Below, piece by piece: positions 24,498-35,494 of a stretch of DNA of 64,000 nucleotides. This stretch comes from Nyssa sinensis (Eukaryota; Streptophyta; Magnoliopsida; Cornales; Nyssaceae). The stretch is taken from assembly GCA_008638375.1 (NCBI GenBank), contig CM018051.1, positions 37,549,177 through 37,613,176 of the forward strand, read 5' to 3'. Numbering within the stretch: position 1 is the stretch's first letter; each line of letters starts with the position of its first letter. The notes beneath the pieces were generated by a model. That model was not told where the DNA came from and ran no database searches. It was given only the letters and a program-made list of their open reading frames with translations. Both the position numbers and the translations under genes were made by a program.

Positions 24498-25541
24498 ATG
24501 CCTCCTAGACGAGCTCCTATGAGAGGCAGACCACCCAGAGGGGGTAGGGGTAGGGGTGCGCCTCGAGGTGCCGCCCAGCCTCGTCGTGGCAGACCCAGAG
24601 CTGCTGCCCCTATTCTTGACGTGGTTGAGGAGGTAGTTGCCCCAGCTGACGTTCCTGAGCATAGTACAGTTGAGGAGGATGTTGCTCCAGCCCCTGTGGA
24701 GGAGGTGGGGCAGACTATTGGCGCCAGAGATTTGGCGACCATTATACAGGAGTGCTTCCGTGCCATGCAGGAGGCCAGGACCACTGATGCTGAGGCCAGG
24801 GCTGCTGATGCCGAGGCCAGGGCTGCCGGTGCCGCGGCCAGAGCGGCCGGTGGGGAGACCAGAGACACCTTCGTCATGAAGGCGTTTCAGCGTATGAGGC
24901 CACCGTCATTTGCAGGACATCCTGATCCTTTGGTGGCCGAGGAGTGGCTGGATCAGATTGTGAGGATCCTGGACTCACTAGGGATTGTTGAGCCACACCT
25001 GAGGATACGATGTGCCACCTTCCAGTTTACAGGGTTAGCGAGCCAGTGGTGGAAGGTATCTGCCGGCAGGATTAGCAGGTTCGGAGAGGGGTGGGATGCA
25101 TTTGTGGCCATGTTCAATGACCACTACTTTCCAGCGACTGCTAGGGTCGGGTTCAGGAGAGAGTTTGAGACCTTACTACAGAGGGACATGACCGTGACAC
25201 AGTATGAGTCCCAGTTTACCGCATTGGGCAGGTTTGCCCCGCACATTGTTGGGGTGGAGGAGCTGAGAGTTTATCATTTTCTAGAGGGGCTGAAGACCTC
25301 TATCAGGGATAGACTGGCGAGTCACATCATTGACACTTACGAGGAGGCTGTGATCAGGGCCACGAGGGTAGAGAGGGAGTTGACAGCTCTCAGAGGGATT
25401 AGGGAGTCCCGGACTCAGACCAGGCCAGCCACAGCACTAGCACTTACACCAGCTCAGCCTACCGTGACCGTCCCAGCTCATTCTGGTAGGAGACCGCCGA
25501 AGAGGTTCCGAGGCGGTACCTCTTCTCCATCTACATCCTAG
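24498..25541 (+). CDS. Gag: basic N-terminus and capsid (ends at an in-frame amber)
   Basis: Structural protein that would form the cytoplasmic virus-like particle. The start is placed at the ATG at 24498 (MPPRRAP), because the minus-strand element has the same start; an upstream in-frame ATG at 24465 lies in the leader. The 347 residues comprise an Arg/Gly-rich tail (1-38), an acidic linker (39-70), a DAEARAA-type repeat likely to form helix (97-117) and the retrotransposon capsid region (about 129-300: PPSFAGHPDPLVAEEWLDQI, FNDHYFP, QYESQFTALGRFAPH). It stops at TAG 25539-25541, in the same frame as the downstream ORF and just before the zinc knuckles. The aligned codon in the minus-strand relative is ACA, so the stop is not conserved between the two. 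Confidence 0.9.
   Translation: MPPRRAPMRGRPPRGGRGRGAPRGAAQPRRGRPRAAAPILDVVEEVVAPADVPEHSTVEEDVAPAPVEEVGQTIGARDLATIIQECFRAMQEARTTDAEARAADAEARAAGAAARAAGGETRDTFVMKAFQRMRPPSFAGHPDPLVAEEWLDQIVRILDSLGIVEPHLRIRCATFQFTGLASQWWKVSAGRISRFGEGWDAFVAMFNDHYFPATARVGFRREFETLLQRDMTVTQYESQFTALGRFAPHIVGVEELRVYHFLEGLKTSIRDRLASHIIDTYEEAVIRATRVERELTALRGIRESRTQTRPATALALTPAQPTVTVPAHSGRRPPKRFRGGTSSPSTS
25539..25541 (+). other. In-frame amber codon between capsid and zinc knuckles
   Basis: TAG is the only interruption of an otherwise continuous 1,642-codon frame (24498-29426). The base after it is A (TAG AGA), unlike the well-known TMV-type CARYYA context. It could be a single disabling mutation or a suppressed stop controlling the Gag:Pol ratio; the first seems likelier because the minus-strand relative has a sense codon there. 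Confidence 0.9.
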
Positions 25542-25547
25542 AGACCT

Positions 25548-28500
25548 ATGCAGCTTTTAGCACCCCAGCCCACTATGTCTACTACTCCTCGAGGAGGGGC
25601 ACCACAGCTGACCATCACATGCTACCAGTGTGGACAGCCTGGCCACAGGATGGCTGATTGCCCACAGAGAGATCCTAGTCAGGGATCAGGGACAGGGCCG
25701 AGCCAGCTACCACTTCCATCCCAGTCTCAGAGTCAGGCCTGGAGGGCCACACCAGTGTGCTATACATGTCATCAGCCGGGCCATGTCAAGGCCCACTGTC
25801 CTCAGGGGCAGACTTCCCAGAGCGCACCGAGGTCCTACTATTTCCAGCCCACCCAGGTGCCTTTACCCCAGACACAGTCAGGCTATAGACCCCCAGCGCC
25901 TTACTACCAGCCAGCGTCTTCTGCATTGAGTGTTAGAGCTCCAGCCCCGAGAGGGGGAGGGCAGCAGGGGCAGAGAGGGGGAGGCAGACAGGGTCAGACC
26001 GTACAGGGCAGGGTGTACGCAGTTACTACCCCAGAGGCTTCTACTGCTGGGCCATCAGTAGTACGAGGTACCTTTCTTATGTTTAGTTCATGGGCTAGCG
26101 TGTTGATAGACTCTGGTGCATCGCATTCTTTTATATCCACTGCATTTTCCATGTCTTTGGGGTTGACTATAGATCGGATGGATCCACCACTACGTGTTGA
26201 TACTCCTGTTGGGGGTAGTGTGACATTGACCACGGTTTGTAGGGGTTGTTCACTTGAGATAGCTGACCGTACTCTCTGCTTTGATTTTATTGTGCTTGAT
26301 ATGACTAGCTTCGACGTTATCTTGGGTATGGATTGGCTGTTTACTTTCCGGGCTAGCATCGATTGTTTCAGGGGGAGGGTTACGGTGTGCACTCCTGAGG
26401 GGGATTGTTTTTATTTCACGGGAGATCGTGGAGACTTCTTGATACCACCCTTGTACGACTCTAGGAGTTGGGGAGCCCATAGCTATATGTTGGCTAGTAT
26501 GATTGCAGGGGATAGTGAGGCTACAGGGGTTGTGTTACCACCGGTGGTAGAGGAGTTTCCTGACGTTTTTCCCGACAGCTTGACTAGTTTACCCCCGAGG
26601 CGGGAGGTGGAGTTTACCATTGAGCTTATCCCCGGTACTGTACCCATATCTATTCCACCATACCGCATGGCTCCAGCAGAGCTGAGAGAGCAGCTGACTG
26701 ACCTTCAGGGTAAGGGGTTCATCCGTCCTAGCACTTCTCCTTGGGGTGCCTCAGCACTCTTTACGAAGAAGAAGGACGGGACGTTGCGGTTATGTGTGGA
26801 CTACCGGAGGCTGAACCGGGTGACTATTAAGAACAAGTACCCGTTACCCAGGATCGATGACTTGTTTGATCAGTTGAGAGGTTCGAGATGTTTCTCGAAG
26901 ATTGATCTTCGGTCTGGGTATCATCAGTTGAGAGTGCGAGAGGAGGACATAGCGAAGACAGCCTTCCGCACTCGCTATGGTCACTTTGAGTTCGTGGTGA
27001 TGCCATTTGGTGTGACGAATGCCCCAGCGGCATTCATGGATCTGATGCACCGTGTCTTCGGTCAGTACATAGATCAGTTCGTGGTGGTGTTTGTGGACGA
27101 TATCTTGATTTACTCACCTTCTGAGGATGAGCATGCTTTCCACCTACGGACTGTGTTACAGATCTTGAGAGAGCATAGGCTGTTTGCCAAGCTCTCCAAG
27201 TGCGAGTTCTGGCTCCAGGAGGTGCAGTTTTGGGGCCACGTAGTATCTGGGAGTGGAGTATCTGTTGACCCTTCGAAGGTCGACTCTGTTATGAGCTGGG
27301 AGAGGCCGAGGAATGTATTTGAGATACGGAGTTTCTTGGGGTTAGCAGGGTACTACCGCCGTTTTGTAGAGGGATTTTCCCGACTTGCCACACCGATGAC
27401 CCGGCTGACGCGCAAGGGCATCAGATTTCAGTGGACCGACGACTGTGAGCAGTCATTTCAGGAGCTGAAGAGGAGATTGACTTCAGCTCCCATCCTGATT
27501 ATCCCCGAGGGAGGCCTGGGTTATACAGTATACTGTGATGCTTCTCGGGATGGACTGGGTTGTGTATTGATGCAGGAAGGCCGGGTAGTAGCTTATGGTT
27601 CTCGTCAGTTGAAGAGCCATGAGAAGAACTACCCCACCCACGATCTAGAGTTGGCTGCCGTCATCTTTGCTCTTAAGAGCTGGCGACACTATTTATATGG
27701 GGTGAGATTTGAGGTGTTCTCGGACCACAAGAGCCTCAGATATATCTTTACACAGAAGGATCTGAACCTTCGACAGAGGAGATGGATGGAGTACCTAGAG
27801 GACTACGACTTTGACCTTCAGTACCATCCTGGGAAGGCCAACGTCGTAGCTGATGCACTCAGTCGGAGGCCAAGGAGCACCTTAGCCAGCCTAGCCATCA
27901 GAGAGTGGGAGATGATGGGAGCTATTGGGGAGTTTGACTTAGAGCTTACCGAGTCTGAGGGACACGCCACCCTATTCAGCCTGTGTGTACAGCCTACCCT
28001 TCTGACCAGAGTTATAGAGGCACAGTTGCTGGATGCTGAGGCCGAGCAGATCAGGGCACGGATTGCTAGCTCTGAGGGATTTGAGGGATGGACAGTCCAT
28101 TCTGACCTTGGTCTGAGATACAGGGGTAGAGTTTTCGTTCCCGAGTCTCTTAGAACTGATGTCCTTAGGGATTTCCACCATTCACGCTTGGCGGTGCACC
28201 CAGGGGGCACCAAGATGTATCATGATCTGCGTCGTCAGTATTGGTGGACTGGGATGAAGGCAGATGTGGCACAGTTTGTGGCTAGGTGTCTCACGTGCCA
28301 GCAGATGAAGGCTGAGCACCAGAGGCCTGGAGGTTTGCTACAGCCACTACCGGTCGTCGAGTGGAAGTGGGAGCACGTTACCATGGATTTCGTGATGGGT
28401 CTTCCGAGGTCACCTAGGGGCCATGATGCGATTTGGGTTATTGTGGACAGACTGACGAAGTCCGCCCATTTCTTACCGATCAGAGTGACTGACTCATCAG

Positions 28501-29426
28501 ACGTCCTCAGTAGGTTGTACATTCGAGAGATAGTACGACTACATGGGGTACCGGTATCCATAATTTCTGACAGGGACCCACGTTTCACTGCACGGTTCTG
28601 GCAGAGTTTCCAGACAGCCTTAGGGACCCAGCTGCAGTTCAGTACTGCCTTCCACCCACAGACAGATGGCCAGTCAGAGCGCACTATTCAGATCTTGGAG
28701 GATATGCTCAGGGCCTGCGTCATGGACTTTAGAGGTAGCTGGGAGGACCACCTTGCCTTAGTTGAGTTTGCCTACAACAACAGCTACCAGTCCAGCATTG
28801 AGATGGCACCATTTGAGGCATTATATGGTAGACCGTGCCGCTCCCCGGTATGTTGGACTGAGGTGGGAGAGACAGCTGCCTTAGGACCTGATATTGTTCG
28901 TGAGACCACGAACAAGATACAGGTGATCAGACAGCGGTTGTTGACAGCTCAGAGCCGCCAGAGGAGTTATGCAGATAGGAGGCGGCGGCCCTTGGCATTT
29001 GAGGTGGGGGACCATGTGTTCCTCAAGGTATCTCCCAGACGAGGTTTGAGGAGATTTGGGCGCGGTGGGAAGCTATCGCCACGATTTATAGGCCCTTTTG
29101 AGATTCTTGGGAGAGTTGGTGAGGTGGCTTATAAGCTAGCCTTACCACCACAGCTATCTGGAGTGCATGACGTCTTCCATGTATCTATGCTGAGGAAGTA
29201 CCATCCCGACCCCTCACATGTACTTGACTGGGTAGATCTTCAGTTAGAGGGGGACGCTTCCTATGACCAGAGACCCGTAGAGATATTGGACTCGAGGGAC
29301 CAGGTTTTGCGAGGCAGGACCATCCCTTTGGTCAAGGTTCGTTGGAACCACCATGGGGTTGAGGAGGCTACGTGGGAGCGTGAGGCCGAGGTTCGAGTTA
29401 GGTACCCTGAGTTGTTTGATCAGTGA
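25548..29426 (+). CDS. Zinc knuckles + Pol polyprotein: protease, RT, RNase H, integrase, chromodomain
   Basis: The 1,292 residues downstream of the amber codon; the ATG at 25548 is only the first Met after that stop, probably not a natural start. Domains: two CCHC knuckles (C25-C28-H33-C38; C71-C74-H79-C84), aspartic protease (DSG 188-190), RT with FVDD at 515-518, RNase H (DAS 664-666, E701, D726), integrase zinc-binding H878-H884-C914-C917, and catalytic D947, D1008, E1044 (the last two 35 residues apart, the DD35E spacing). The C-terminal chromodomain is about 1242-1290 (PVEIL, VKVRW, ATWE). All catalytic residues are present. Together these would process Gag-Pol, copy the RNA, remove it and insert cDNA, with the chromodomain biasing the target. 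The stop is TGA at 29424-29426, followed by a 52-base spacer to the polypurine tract. Confidence 0.95.
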   Translation: MQLLAPQPTMSTTPRGGAPQLTITCYQCGQPGHRMADCPQRDPSQGSGTGPSQLPLPSQSQSQAWRATPVCYTCHQPGHVKAHCPQGQTSQSAPRSYYFQPTQVPLPQTQSGYRPPAPYYQPASSALSVRAPAPRGGGQQGQRGGGRQGQTVQGRVYAVTTPEASTAGPSVVRGTFLMFSSWASVLIDSGASHSFISTAFSMSLGLTIDRMDPPLRVDTPVGGSVTLTTVCRGCSLEIADRTLCFDFIVLDMTSFDVILGMDWLFTFRASIDCFRGRVTVCTPEGDCFYFTGDRGDFLIPPLYDSRSWGAHSYMLASMIAGDSEATGVVLPPVVEEFPDVFPDSLTSLPPRREVEFTIELIPGTVPISIPPYRMAPAELREQLTDLQGKGFIRPSTSPWGASALFTKKKDGTLRLCVDYRRLNRVTIKNKYPLPRIDDLFDQLRGSRCFSKIDLRSGYHQLRVREEDIAKTAFRTRYGHFEFVVMPFGVTNAPAAFMDLMHRVFGQYIDQFVVVFVDDILIYSPSEDEHAFHLRTVLQILREHRLFAKLSKCEFWLQEVQFWGHVVSGSGVSVDPSKVDSVMSWERPRNVFEIRSFLGLAGYYRRFVEGFSRLATPMTRLTRKGIRFQWTDDCEQSFQELKRRLTSAPILIIPEGGLGYTVYCDASRDGLGCVLMQEGRVVAYGSRQLKSHEKNYPTHDLELAAVIFALKSWRHYLYGVRFEVFSDHKSLRYIFTQKDLNLRQRRWMEYLEDYDFDLQYHPGKANVVADALSRRPRSTLASLAIREWEMMGAIGEFDLELTESEGHATLFSLCVQPTLLTRVIEAQLLDAEAEQIRARIASSEGFEGWTVHSDLGLRYRGRVFVPESLRTDVLRDFHHSRLAVHPGGTKMYHDLRRQYWWTGMKADVAQFVARCLTCQQMKAEHQRPGGLLQPLPVVEWKWEHVTMDFVMGLPRSPRGHDAIWVIVDRLTKSAHFLPIRVTDSSDVLSRLYIREIVRLHGVPVSIISDRDPRFTARFWQSFQTALGTQLQFSTAFHPQTDGQSERTIQILEDMLRACVMDFRGSWEDHLALVEFAYNNSYQSSIEMAPFEALYGRPCRSPVCWTEVGETAALGPDIVRETTNKIQVIRQRLLTAQSRQRSYADRRRRPLAFEVGDHVFLKVSPRRGLRRFGRGGKLSPRFIGPFEILGRVGEVAYKLALPPQLSGVHDVFHVSMLRKYHPDPSHVLDWVDLQLEGDASYDQRPVEILDSRDQVLRGRTIPLVKVRWNHHGVEEATWEREAEVRVRYPELFDQ

Positions 29427-29478
29427 TGTATTTTCTTTTGGTTTTATGTTATTTTAAATTTCGGGACGAAATTTTTGT

Positions 29479-29491
29479 AAGGAGAGAAGGA
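29479..29491 (+). other. Polypurine tract
   Basis: AAGGAGAGAAGGA directly precedes the 3' LTR start at 29492. Confidence 0.92.
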
Positions 29492-29895
29492 TGTTATAAC
29501 ATGAAATTTTTTTTTTTATTATTATTATTATTTATTCTTGCAATTTGTTAATTAATTATTTTTATTATTGTTATTATTATTATTATAACAATTATTGGAT
29601 GTATGTATATATGTATATATATATATGTGTATATATATATATATATGTATAAATTTAAGGTATTTATTTAGTATATGTGTATACATGTGAGTGTATATTT
29701 AAAAGTGAAAATATATATGTATATGTATGTATATAAATCAGATTTTGGGCATGTGGGTGTGTGTGTGTACCCGGTTGTGTGTGTGTGTGAGTTTGAGTGT
29801 GATACACTCAAACAAGGCATGGGGTAAGGTTGAGTGTGTGAGTAGGATTCAGGGAGTGGGAGAATGCAGAATCGGCAGAGAGTAGGTTGGTCTTG

Positions 29896-29933
<38 letters not shown>

Positions 29934-32379
29934 TAGAAAGAGAGAAAATAAAGAGAAAAAGAGAGTAGTCTCGGGTGGGAAAGAAGAGAAGGAAAGAAGC
30001 AGAAAAGAAGGAGAGAAATAGAGCTCTGAGGGACAGTTTGAGACTTGGCTCGAGCTCGGAGCAAGAGGAAGAAGGAGGGCACGGCTAGAGAGAGAAACGG
30101 CCGAAAAATTTGTAAGTGGGTCACTTCTGTTTCGATTTGTTTTAGAGCATTTCAATTGGTTTAAATTGTAGAACCTTGTAGAGCATAATGTAAGGATTAA
30201 AACGCAATAAAAATGATAGAAAACGGTTGAAAAATGAGGGAGAAAAAGGGATGTGCAGGTCACGGCCGTGGGGGAAAAATCTGGGTTTTTCATCGTGATT
30301 GGAAGCTTCAAAACGGTATTAAAAGACTCCAAAAATGTTTTAGAATAGTTTGGGATTGAAAGGGGCTTCGAAAACACCATAAAAATCAAGTTTAAAAACT
30401 TGATTTTTCTGAAATTCCGGTCACCGGCGCCGGAGAAGGCGCCGGAACCCTATCGGAGGTTCGCCGGAAAATCGGGGACGAAGGGGGCACTGTTCCGGGT
30501 CTGGGTCGGGTCGGTTCGGGTCCGGGTCGAGCTTGGGCCGAACCACCCTGCCACGTGTCGCGTGGTTGTTTTAAATCAAAAGGGAACTTGGCCCGTTTGG
30601 TTGCAAGGATAAGAAATCTAGAAATTTGAAATTGAATCGAGACAGGGATATCCTATCCCGGTTTTAGCCCTATCCCCTGTTTGGTTAACCTGAATTAGAA
30701 TAACAAATTAAACTAGTTTTAATTTGGACCTTTTGGAACTTGAACCCTTTGAATTTGAACCTTTTGAATTTGAACCTTAACCCTGAACTTTCAGAAATTA
30801 CAAATTGACCCCCCCAACTGTTAGAAATTACACTTTGACCCACCTGATTAAATTATTAATAAAATATCAATTAAATTAATTAATTAATTATTTAATTTAA
30901 TTAATTAAATATTCAAAAATATCCCAGAGTCCAAATGGGACAAGTCATTAGTGTATTTTGACTATCTCGACCATTCCGAGACCAATGGTGAGGTTCGTTT
31001 TACGAGACGGGGTCCCAAAAAATAAAAGACCCGTAGTAACCCTTAAAATTACCAAAATGCCCCTAACTTGAAACACTGTCAGACGAACTCCGAATTAGGT
31101 AAACAAATAGTGAAATTTTATTATCTCGAACATTCCGGACTCAACCGTGGAGTCCGAATTGTGAAAAGAGGTCACAAAATGTAAGGACACGTGTAAAGTG
31201 CAAAATGACTGTTTTGCCCTTTTGAACCCCGGTGTCCGAATTGAGTTCTACGAAAACCTAGACTTACTTTCTTAAACGTTCTAAAACCAATGGTAGAGTT
31301 TAATTTAGCAGAATAGAAACCTATGAATTTAAAGACATAAAATTTGATGAATAGCATACATTCAAACAACAATGGACTGAGTTGTAATTTCTACTTTTAG
31401 GGACACTGACAGGACAGGAGGAGGCGATCTGATCTCCTACATTTTCATCCACCGGTTCAGTTACATATAGTTCACGATCTTCTAGGGTTGATACCAACCC
31501 ATCAGGTATGGTGTTTTGCTAGTGTTAGAAATGAAGTTAAGTTAGGAATATTTGTGAATGACTAGAATGCTGTATGTGTTTATCTGTAATGTGTTTACCT
31601 GTTTATTTAGAATTGGTTATTCACATGTTATGTGTTACTTGTAAGTTAATAAAGTGAAGAACATGAATCATGATGTACGAACATATGAGATATGCATGTA
31701 TATGAAACTGACTAGTGATTTATTTCTTATTGTCCGAGCATGTTATATTATTGAGATTCATGTTCATTGAGATTGCATTGGCATATTGGCATATGATGAA
31801 TTCCTTGAGAACATGGCGTGGGTAAGCACATGGTGCTTTGCATTATGAGGGTGTAGATCCTGCGGTGAAAAACCCAAAATTGGCCATTGCATTGGTACTT
31901 CGAGCCATCGGGGAGTACCCGTAAATGAGACATGGGTGTGGCATAGAGTTGTGCATGGGTGTGTCATGCATACCATTCATATATATTACTGCAATGCTTG
32001 AATGTCATTTAGAAATAAATGTACACTTTGCACATGCCACGCCTTAGCTTTATTTCTGGCATTAGCATTTCATCATACCAGCAGTTGTGCTGACCCATTC
32101 GTGGGCAACATTTTCAGATGAGGATCCTCCAGCCACGTGAGACTTAGTGATGCCCTGAGAGGGCGAAGCACGTGATGTATTTGTGATCCATGAGACTCGT
32201 ATTTTGTTATGTAAGGGCTTAAGCCCGAATGACTGATGAACAATGTATTCGATGTTACTTTATGTATGGATGATGATGGACGCATGTTTAGTGAATTTAA
32301 TTACTTTTGTCCTTTTATTTATTTTACTTTCTGTCTCGTTACTCGCGCCCCGGGTTCGTCGGAAATTCGGGGCGTGACA
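29492..32379 (+). repeat. 3' LTR of plus-strand Tekay-like element
   Basis: Near-identical partner of 21412-24288. Differences include a shorter GA run (29897-29931), a longer TA run and an extra 12 bases in the CCGGCGCCGG region near 30430. It carries the same palindrome (30643-30661), GCCACGTGT site (30550-30558) and G-rich tract (30496-30537). Confidence 0.95.
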
Positions 32380-32384
32380 TCGTT
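32380..32384. repeat. Target-site duplication TCGTT (right copy)
   Basis: Exact partner of 21407-21411. Confidence 0.95.
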
Positions 32385-33301
32385 CCTAGATTATAGTTTT
32401 GTTCAAGTCAGTTTAGACCCACCTTCAAAATCTATGATAATGGCGGTTCAACAATGATGCACTATTATGGGGTCTTTCAGACCCCATTTTGAACCCCAAA
32501 TCACTAAAAATAAATACAGGAACTCAAAGAAATTACAGGGTGAGCTCTTAACTCCTTGGTGCTAACATTTGAAGATTTTCTCTTTTTCTTTTTAATAGTT
32601 TCTCTCTCTCCCTCTGCTACTATTCTCTTTGATTTCTCTCATTGGGTTTGGCTTCTAGGTCTTTATTTCTCCCTTTGGATTGTAATGCATCCAAGTATAA
32701 AGCTTCTTCTCATTCTTCTTCTTCTTCTTATCTCTCTCTCTCTCTAGCCGATTACACAAGGTCTAATACACCACCTCACACGCGCAATACACAACCAGAT
32801 TTCGATACAATGGTAGAGTTTTTGCATGAAACCTGATTGGGTAAGAGGTTAGTGGTGTAGATTGGTAACACGTGTCTCATTTTTTTGAATTTTCTTACAC
32901 ACCTTCATGTTATATACTTTTTATGTGGCTGATATAGCAGAAAAGTTCTTATAGCCGAGTTTGTAACTTTTTGGAGATTGCTACCCACCTTGTACAAGGT
33001 GCAAGGGTTAAGTCTTGGTAGGAGCCCTTTTTGGCTTATTCCTCTTTTCTTTTGTTTTCCATGTATTAAGTTTCCTTGTCATTTATTTATTTAGTTTTTT
33101 ATGTTGATTGCTAGTTAACATTATTTTCTCTCTTGTACTACTTTTCTTGATTTTGTCTTTTTATCATAACTTGTGTCTTTTATGCACATTTTAGGAAGCA
33201 TTGTTTCGTAATACTTAACACGGTGTAATTATACGCTAATGAGATTAATATCCCTTTTTAATTGACATTAATTACTTATTAGTTAGGTCAAGGGCATTAC
33301 A
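32385..33301 (-). repeat. LTR-B, part next to its 5' terminus (minus strand)
   Basis: Continuation of 18525-21411 after the nested element. On the plus strand it ends GGGCATTACA at 33301, so the minus strand starts TGTAATGCCC, resembling the LTR-A start at 934. It includes a CT-rich stretch (32590-32750) ending in a CTCTCTAGCCG motif also present in the Tekay-like LTRs. No credible gene. Confidence 0.62.
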
Positions 33302-34269
33302 AGACTCCTACATGGTCTTGGACTCCTCCGTTGATGCCTCTTCAAAACATTCGTGAATCCACATGACCTCGGTGTCCACCAATCGCTCAATGCCGAATCC
33401 TCGCGCTTAAACTCTTTCGATCTTCAATGGTAAATTTGACACGAACTAAGGCTTTTAAGATTTGATTGAATCATGTGCTTTGATCAAATCGGATCAACAA
33501 AAATGAGTAAAGAAGATAATGATTGCCATGATTGACTAATCTCTCACAAAAGAATCAAGATCTATCAACAATTTTTTTCTCACAAATTAAGACTCTTTCA
33601 CTTTATTTTTGGACTACTCTCAAATATATTTTTGCCTATTTTTCGCAAAGAGCTTGGTTGATCCCCAATTGAGAAGAAATCAGATTACAAATCTATTTCC
33701 CGCCCAGGCTTCGTTCAAACGAACCATCATTCATTTGAACGAGCATTTACTCGTTCGAATAAACATGTAACGAGTATCGAACGACTACAACTCTTAGGCT
33801 GCAGTAACTTTTTTAATACAGGGGTTTGAACAAATGAAAATGAATGAGAATGAACCCTACTGTTGTTCATTTGAACGAGCCAAGACTTCTTTCAAAGGAG
33901 CAACAGTGAGTTTTTTATTCAAAGTTTGTTTTGTGAACTGAATTTTTTCATTTGTTTGTTTTCAAAGATTCATTTTGGGATAACTAGTGCACAACCACAA
34001 GTCAATCACATACATGATGATAAGATAAAATCTATATGCTATGCAAGCATAATGTGAGTATGTGAGATCCAATTAAATACAAAAGACCATTTTATCATTC
34101 TGAAAACAAATCGACTGGTAGTGATATACGATAATGTCTCTTGGATAAACTTCGGTAAGAACGGGCATCGAGGTACTCAACTCGAAGGACTTATATACGG
34201 ATTACACACAAAACAAGTTTTGCCTAACCAGATTAGCCAATTTACAAAATGGACTCGATGGTCCTAACA
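33302..34269 (-). repeat. 3' LTR of copia element, inner part
   Basis: Aligns with about 43740-44705 of the 5' LTR. It ends GGTCCTAACA at 34269, the reverse complement of the TGTTAGGACC start expected for this LTR type, directly beside a polypurine tract. Confidence 0.75.
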
Positions 34270-34280
34270 ACTCCTCTTTT
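34270..34280 (-). other. Polypurine tract of copia element
   Basis: The minus strand reads AAAAGAGGAGT directly before the TGTTAGGACC LTR start. This fixes the element's orientation and identifies the 17860-34269 blocks as its 3' LTR. Confidence 0.7.
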
Positions 34281-35494
34281 GGCAATCCGTGGCAAAACTA
34301 CAAATAGTATAAAAAAATACAAAACCAAAATCTATAATCCCCAAAGAGCTAGATAGAAGAAAATTATACATTTTGACTTAGTATCATATACTAAATATGT
34401 CACTTAATACTGCTTTAATAAGTAGCTAACTTATTTCCTACATAACACCCTTAACTATACCACGTGAGATCACATCACAAGAGATATATCAAATAAAAAC
34501 AATGAGATCACATGTTAGATGAGTATCAATATAGAATAAGGTGCAGTAAACATGAAGGCCATGCGCAAGAAGATATTAACAATATAAAGTGACTTAAAGT
34601 TGTCTCAACATATGCAAAAAAAAAAAAAATGTATATTACTCCTCCTCAATATATGCTCAAAATATGTAGTCTCCCCCTTTGTATATAACTCCCCTAATAT
34701 CACCATATCTCTCCTATTTTATCACAAAGAGAAATGAGGTAAACCACAAAGGAAGATCAAAAGGAAGTAAAATATCAACTAAAAGACATGCATATAGAGA
34801 TAACAGAGTACTGACAGTACAGATAATAGAAACAATAGATATATATTAAACATATCAAAAAATAATAGTCTATCATCGATTTTAACAAAAATGTGCAATA
34901 AGGAAAAAAGAAGTACTATCATATAAAAAAAATTCATGTAGGTGATGAGTAACAAAAATAAAGATAAAACCTCACTACAATCATACTTATCACTCATATA
35001 AATAGCTACAGTATCACTGATCATCAGTAGGAGGAACAAAGACACGAACGATGGTCTCTATTAGTCCCTAAATAGCTCATCACACATAGGCAGTCTCCTG
35101 TATCATCAGGATAAAGTAATCTCATCTGACCTGGATGTAATGCCGCTCCAGCCTGTGATCTATGTTAGTGGTGATCTGATTATGGTAAAGCTAAAATCGC
35201 TCCTCGAGCTCATCCCTTGTGATCGGTTGATCGGTGGAAGAAGAGGAAACTCCTACTGATGCCCGAAAGTCTGTACCTAAGGGAGTACTAAAATGCAATG
35301 GTGTCCTGTCATCAAGGAAATCCTCGATCCGAATCTAATTGCCGGACTGCTACTACTACAGCAAAAAATAGGGCTACTACTATGGAGCTAGTGCATGTAC
35401 TTGCTGGGGCTATTGCTCTTACCTCCTGTTACTCATCAAGAATATTGTCCTCATCGGGAAGAGTGATGACATGTCCTCATGACTGGGATAGGGT
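34281..35494 (-). other. Copia internal region, 3' part, mostly non-coding
   Basis: AT-rich up to about 35050. The minus strand at about 35085-35290 encodes a decayed segment (DQPITRDELEERF ... HRLERHY) that looks like the charged C-terminal tail of the ORF at 35495-36296, out of frame or broken by stops. The hydrophobic 88-residue ORF at 34779-35045 is probably an accident of AT-rich sequence. Confidence 0.4.

Larger units (their letters stand above)
21412..32379 (+). mobile_element. Young, complete Ty3/gypsy chromovirus (Tekay/Del-like), plus strand
   Basis: Element of 10,968 bp with LTRs at 21412-24288 and 29492-32379, primer site 24292-24303, polypurine tract 29479-29491 and a perfect TCGTT duplication. 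By hand count the LTRs differ at roughly 23 substitutions in ~2.87 kb (about 0.8%), plus microsatellite length changes and one 12-base indel, so insertion is recent. Gag-pol is one frame from 24498 to 29426 broken only by a TAG at 25539-25541. A chromodomain lies at the C-terminus of integrase. Clade assignment (Tekay/Del) is inferred from domain order, LTR length and chromodomain sequence. Confidence 0.96.

Noticed and set aside
25994..26392. 132-residue minus-strand ORF opposite pol, with similar antisense ORFs up to 28684
   Set aside because: Shadows of the real plus-strand polyprotein.
34779..35045. 88-residue very hydrophobic ORF that might suggest an envelope-like membrane protein
   Set aside because: AT-rich sequence rich in Leu/Phe/Ile codons; no signal or glycoprotein features, and no conserved neighbour.
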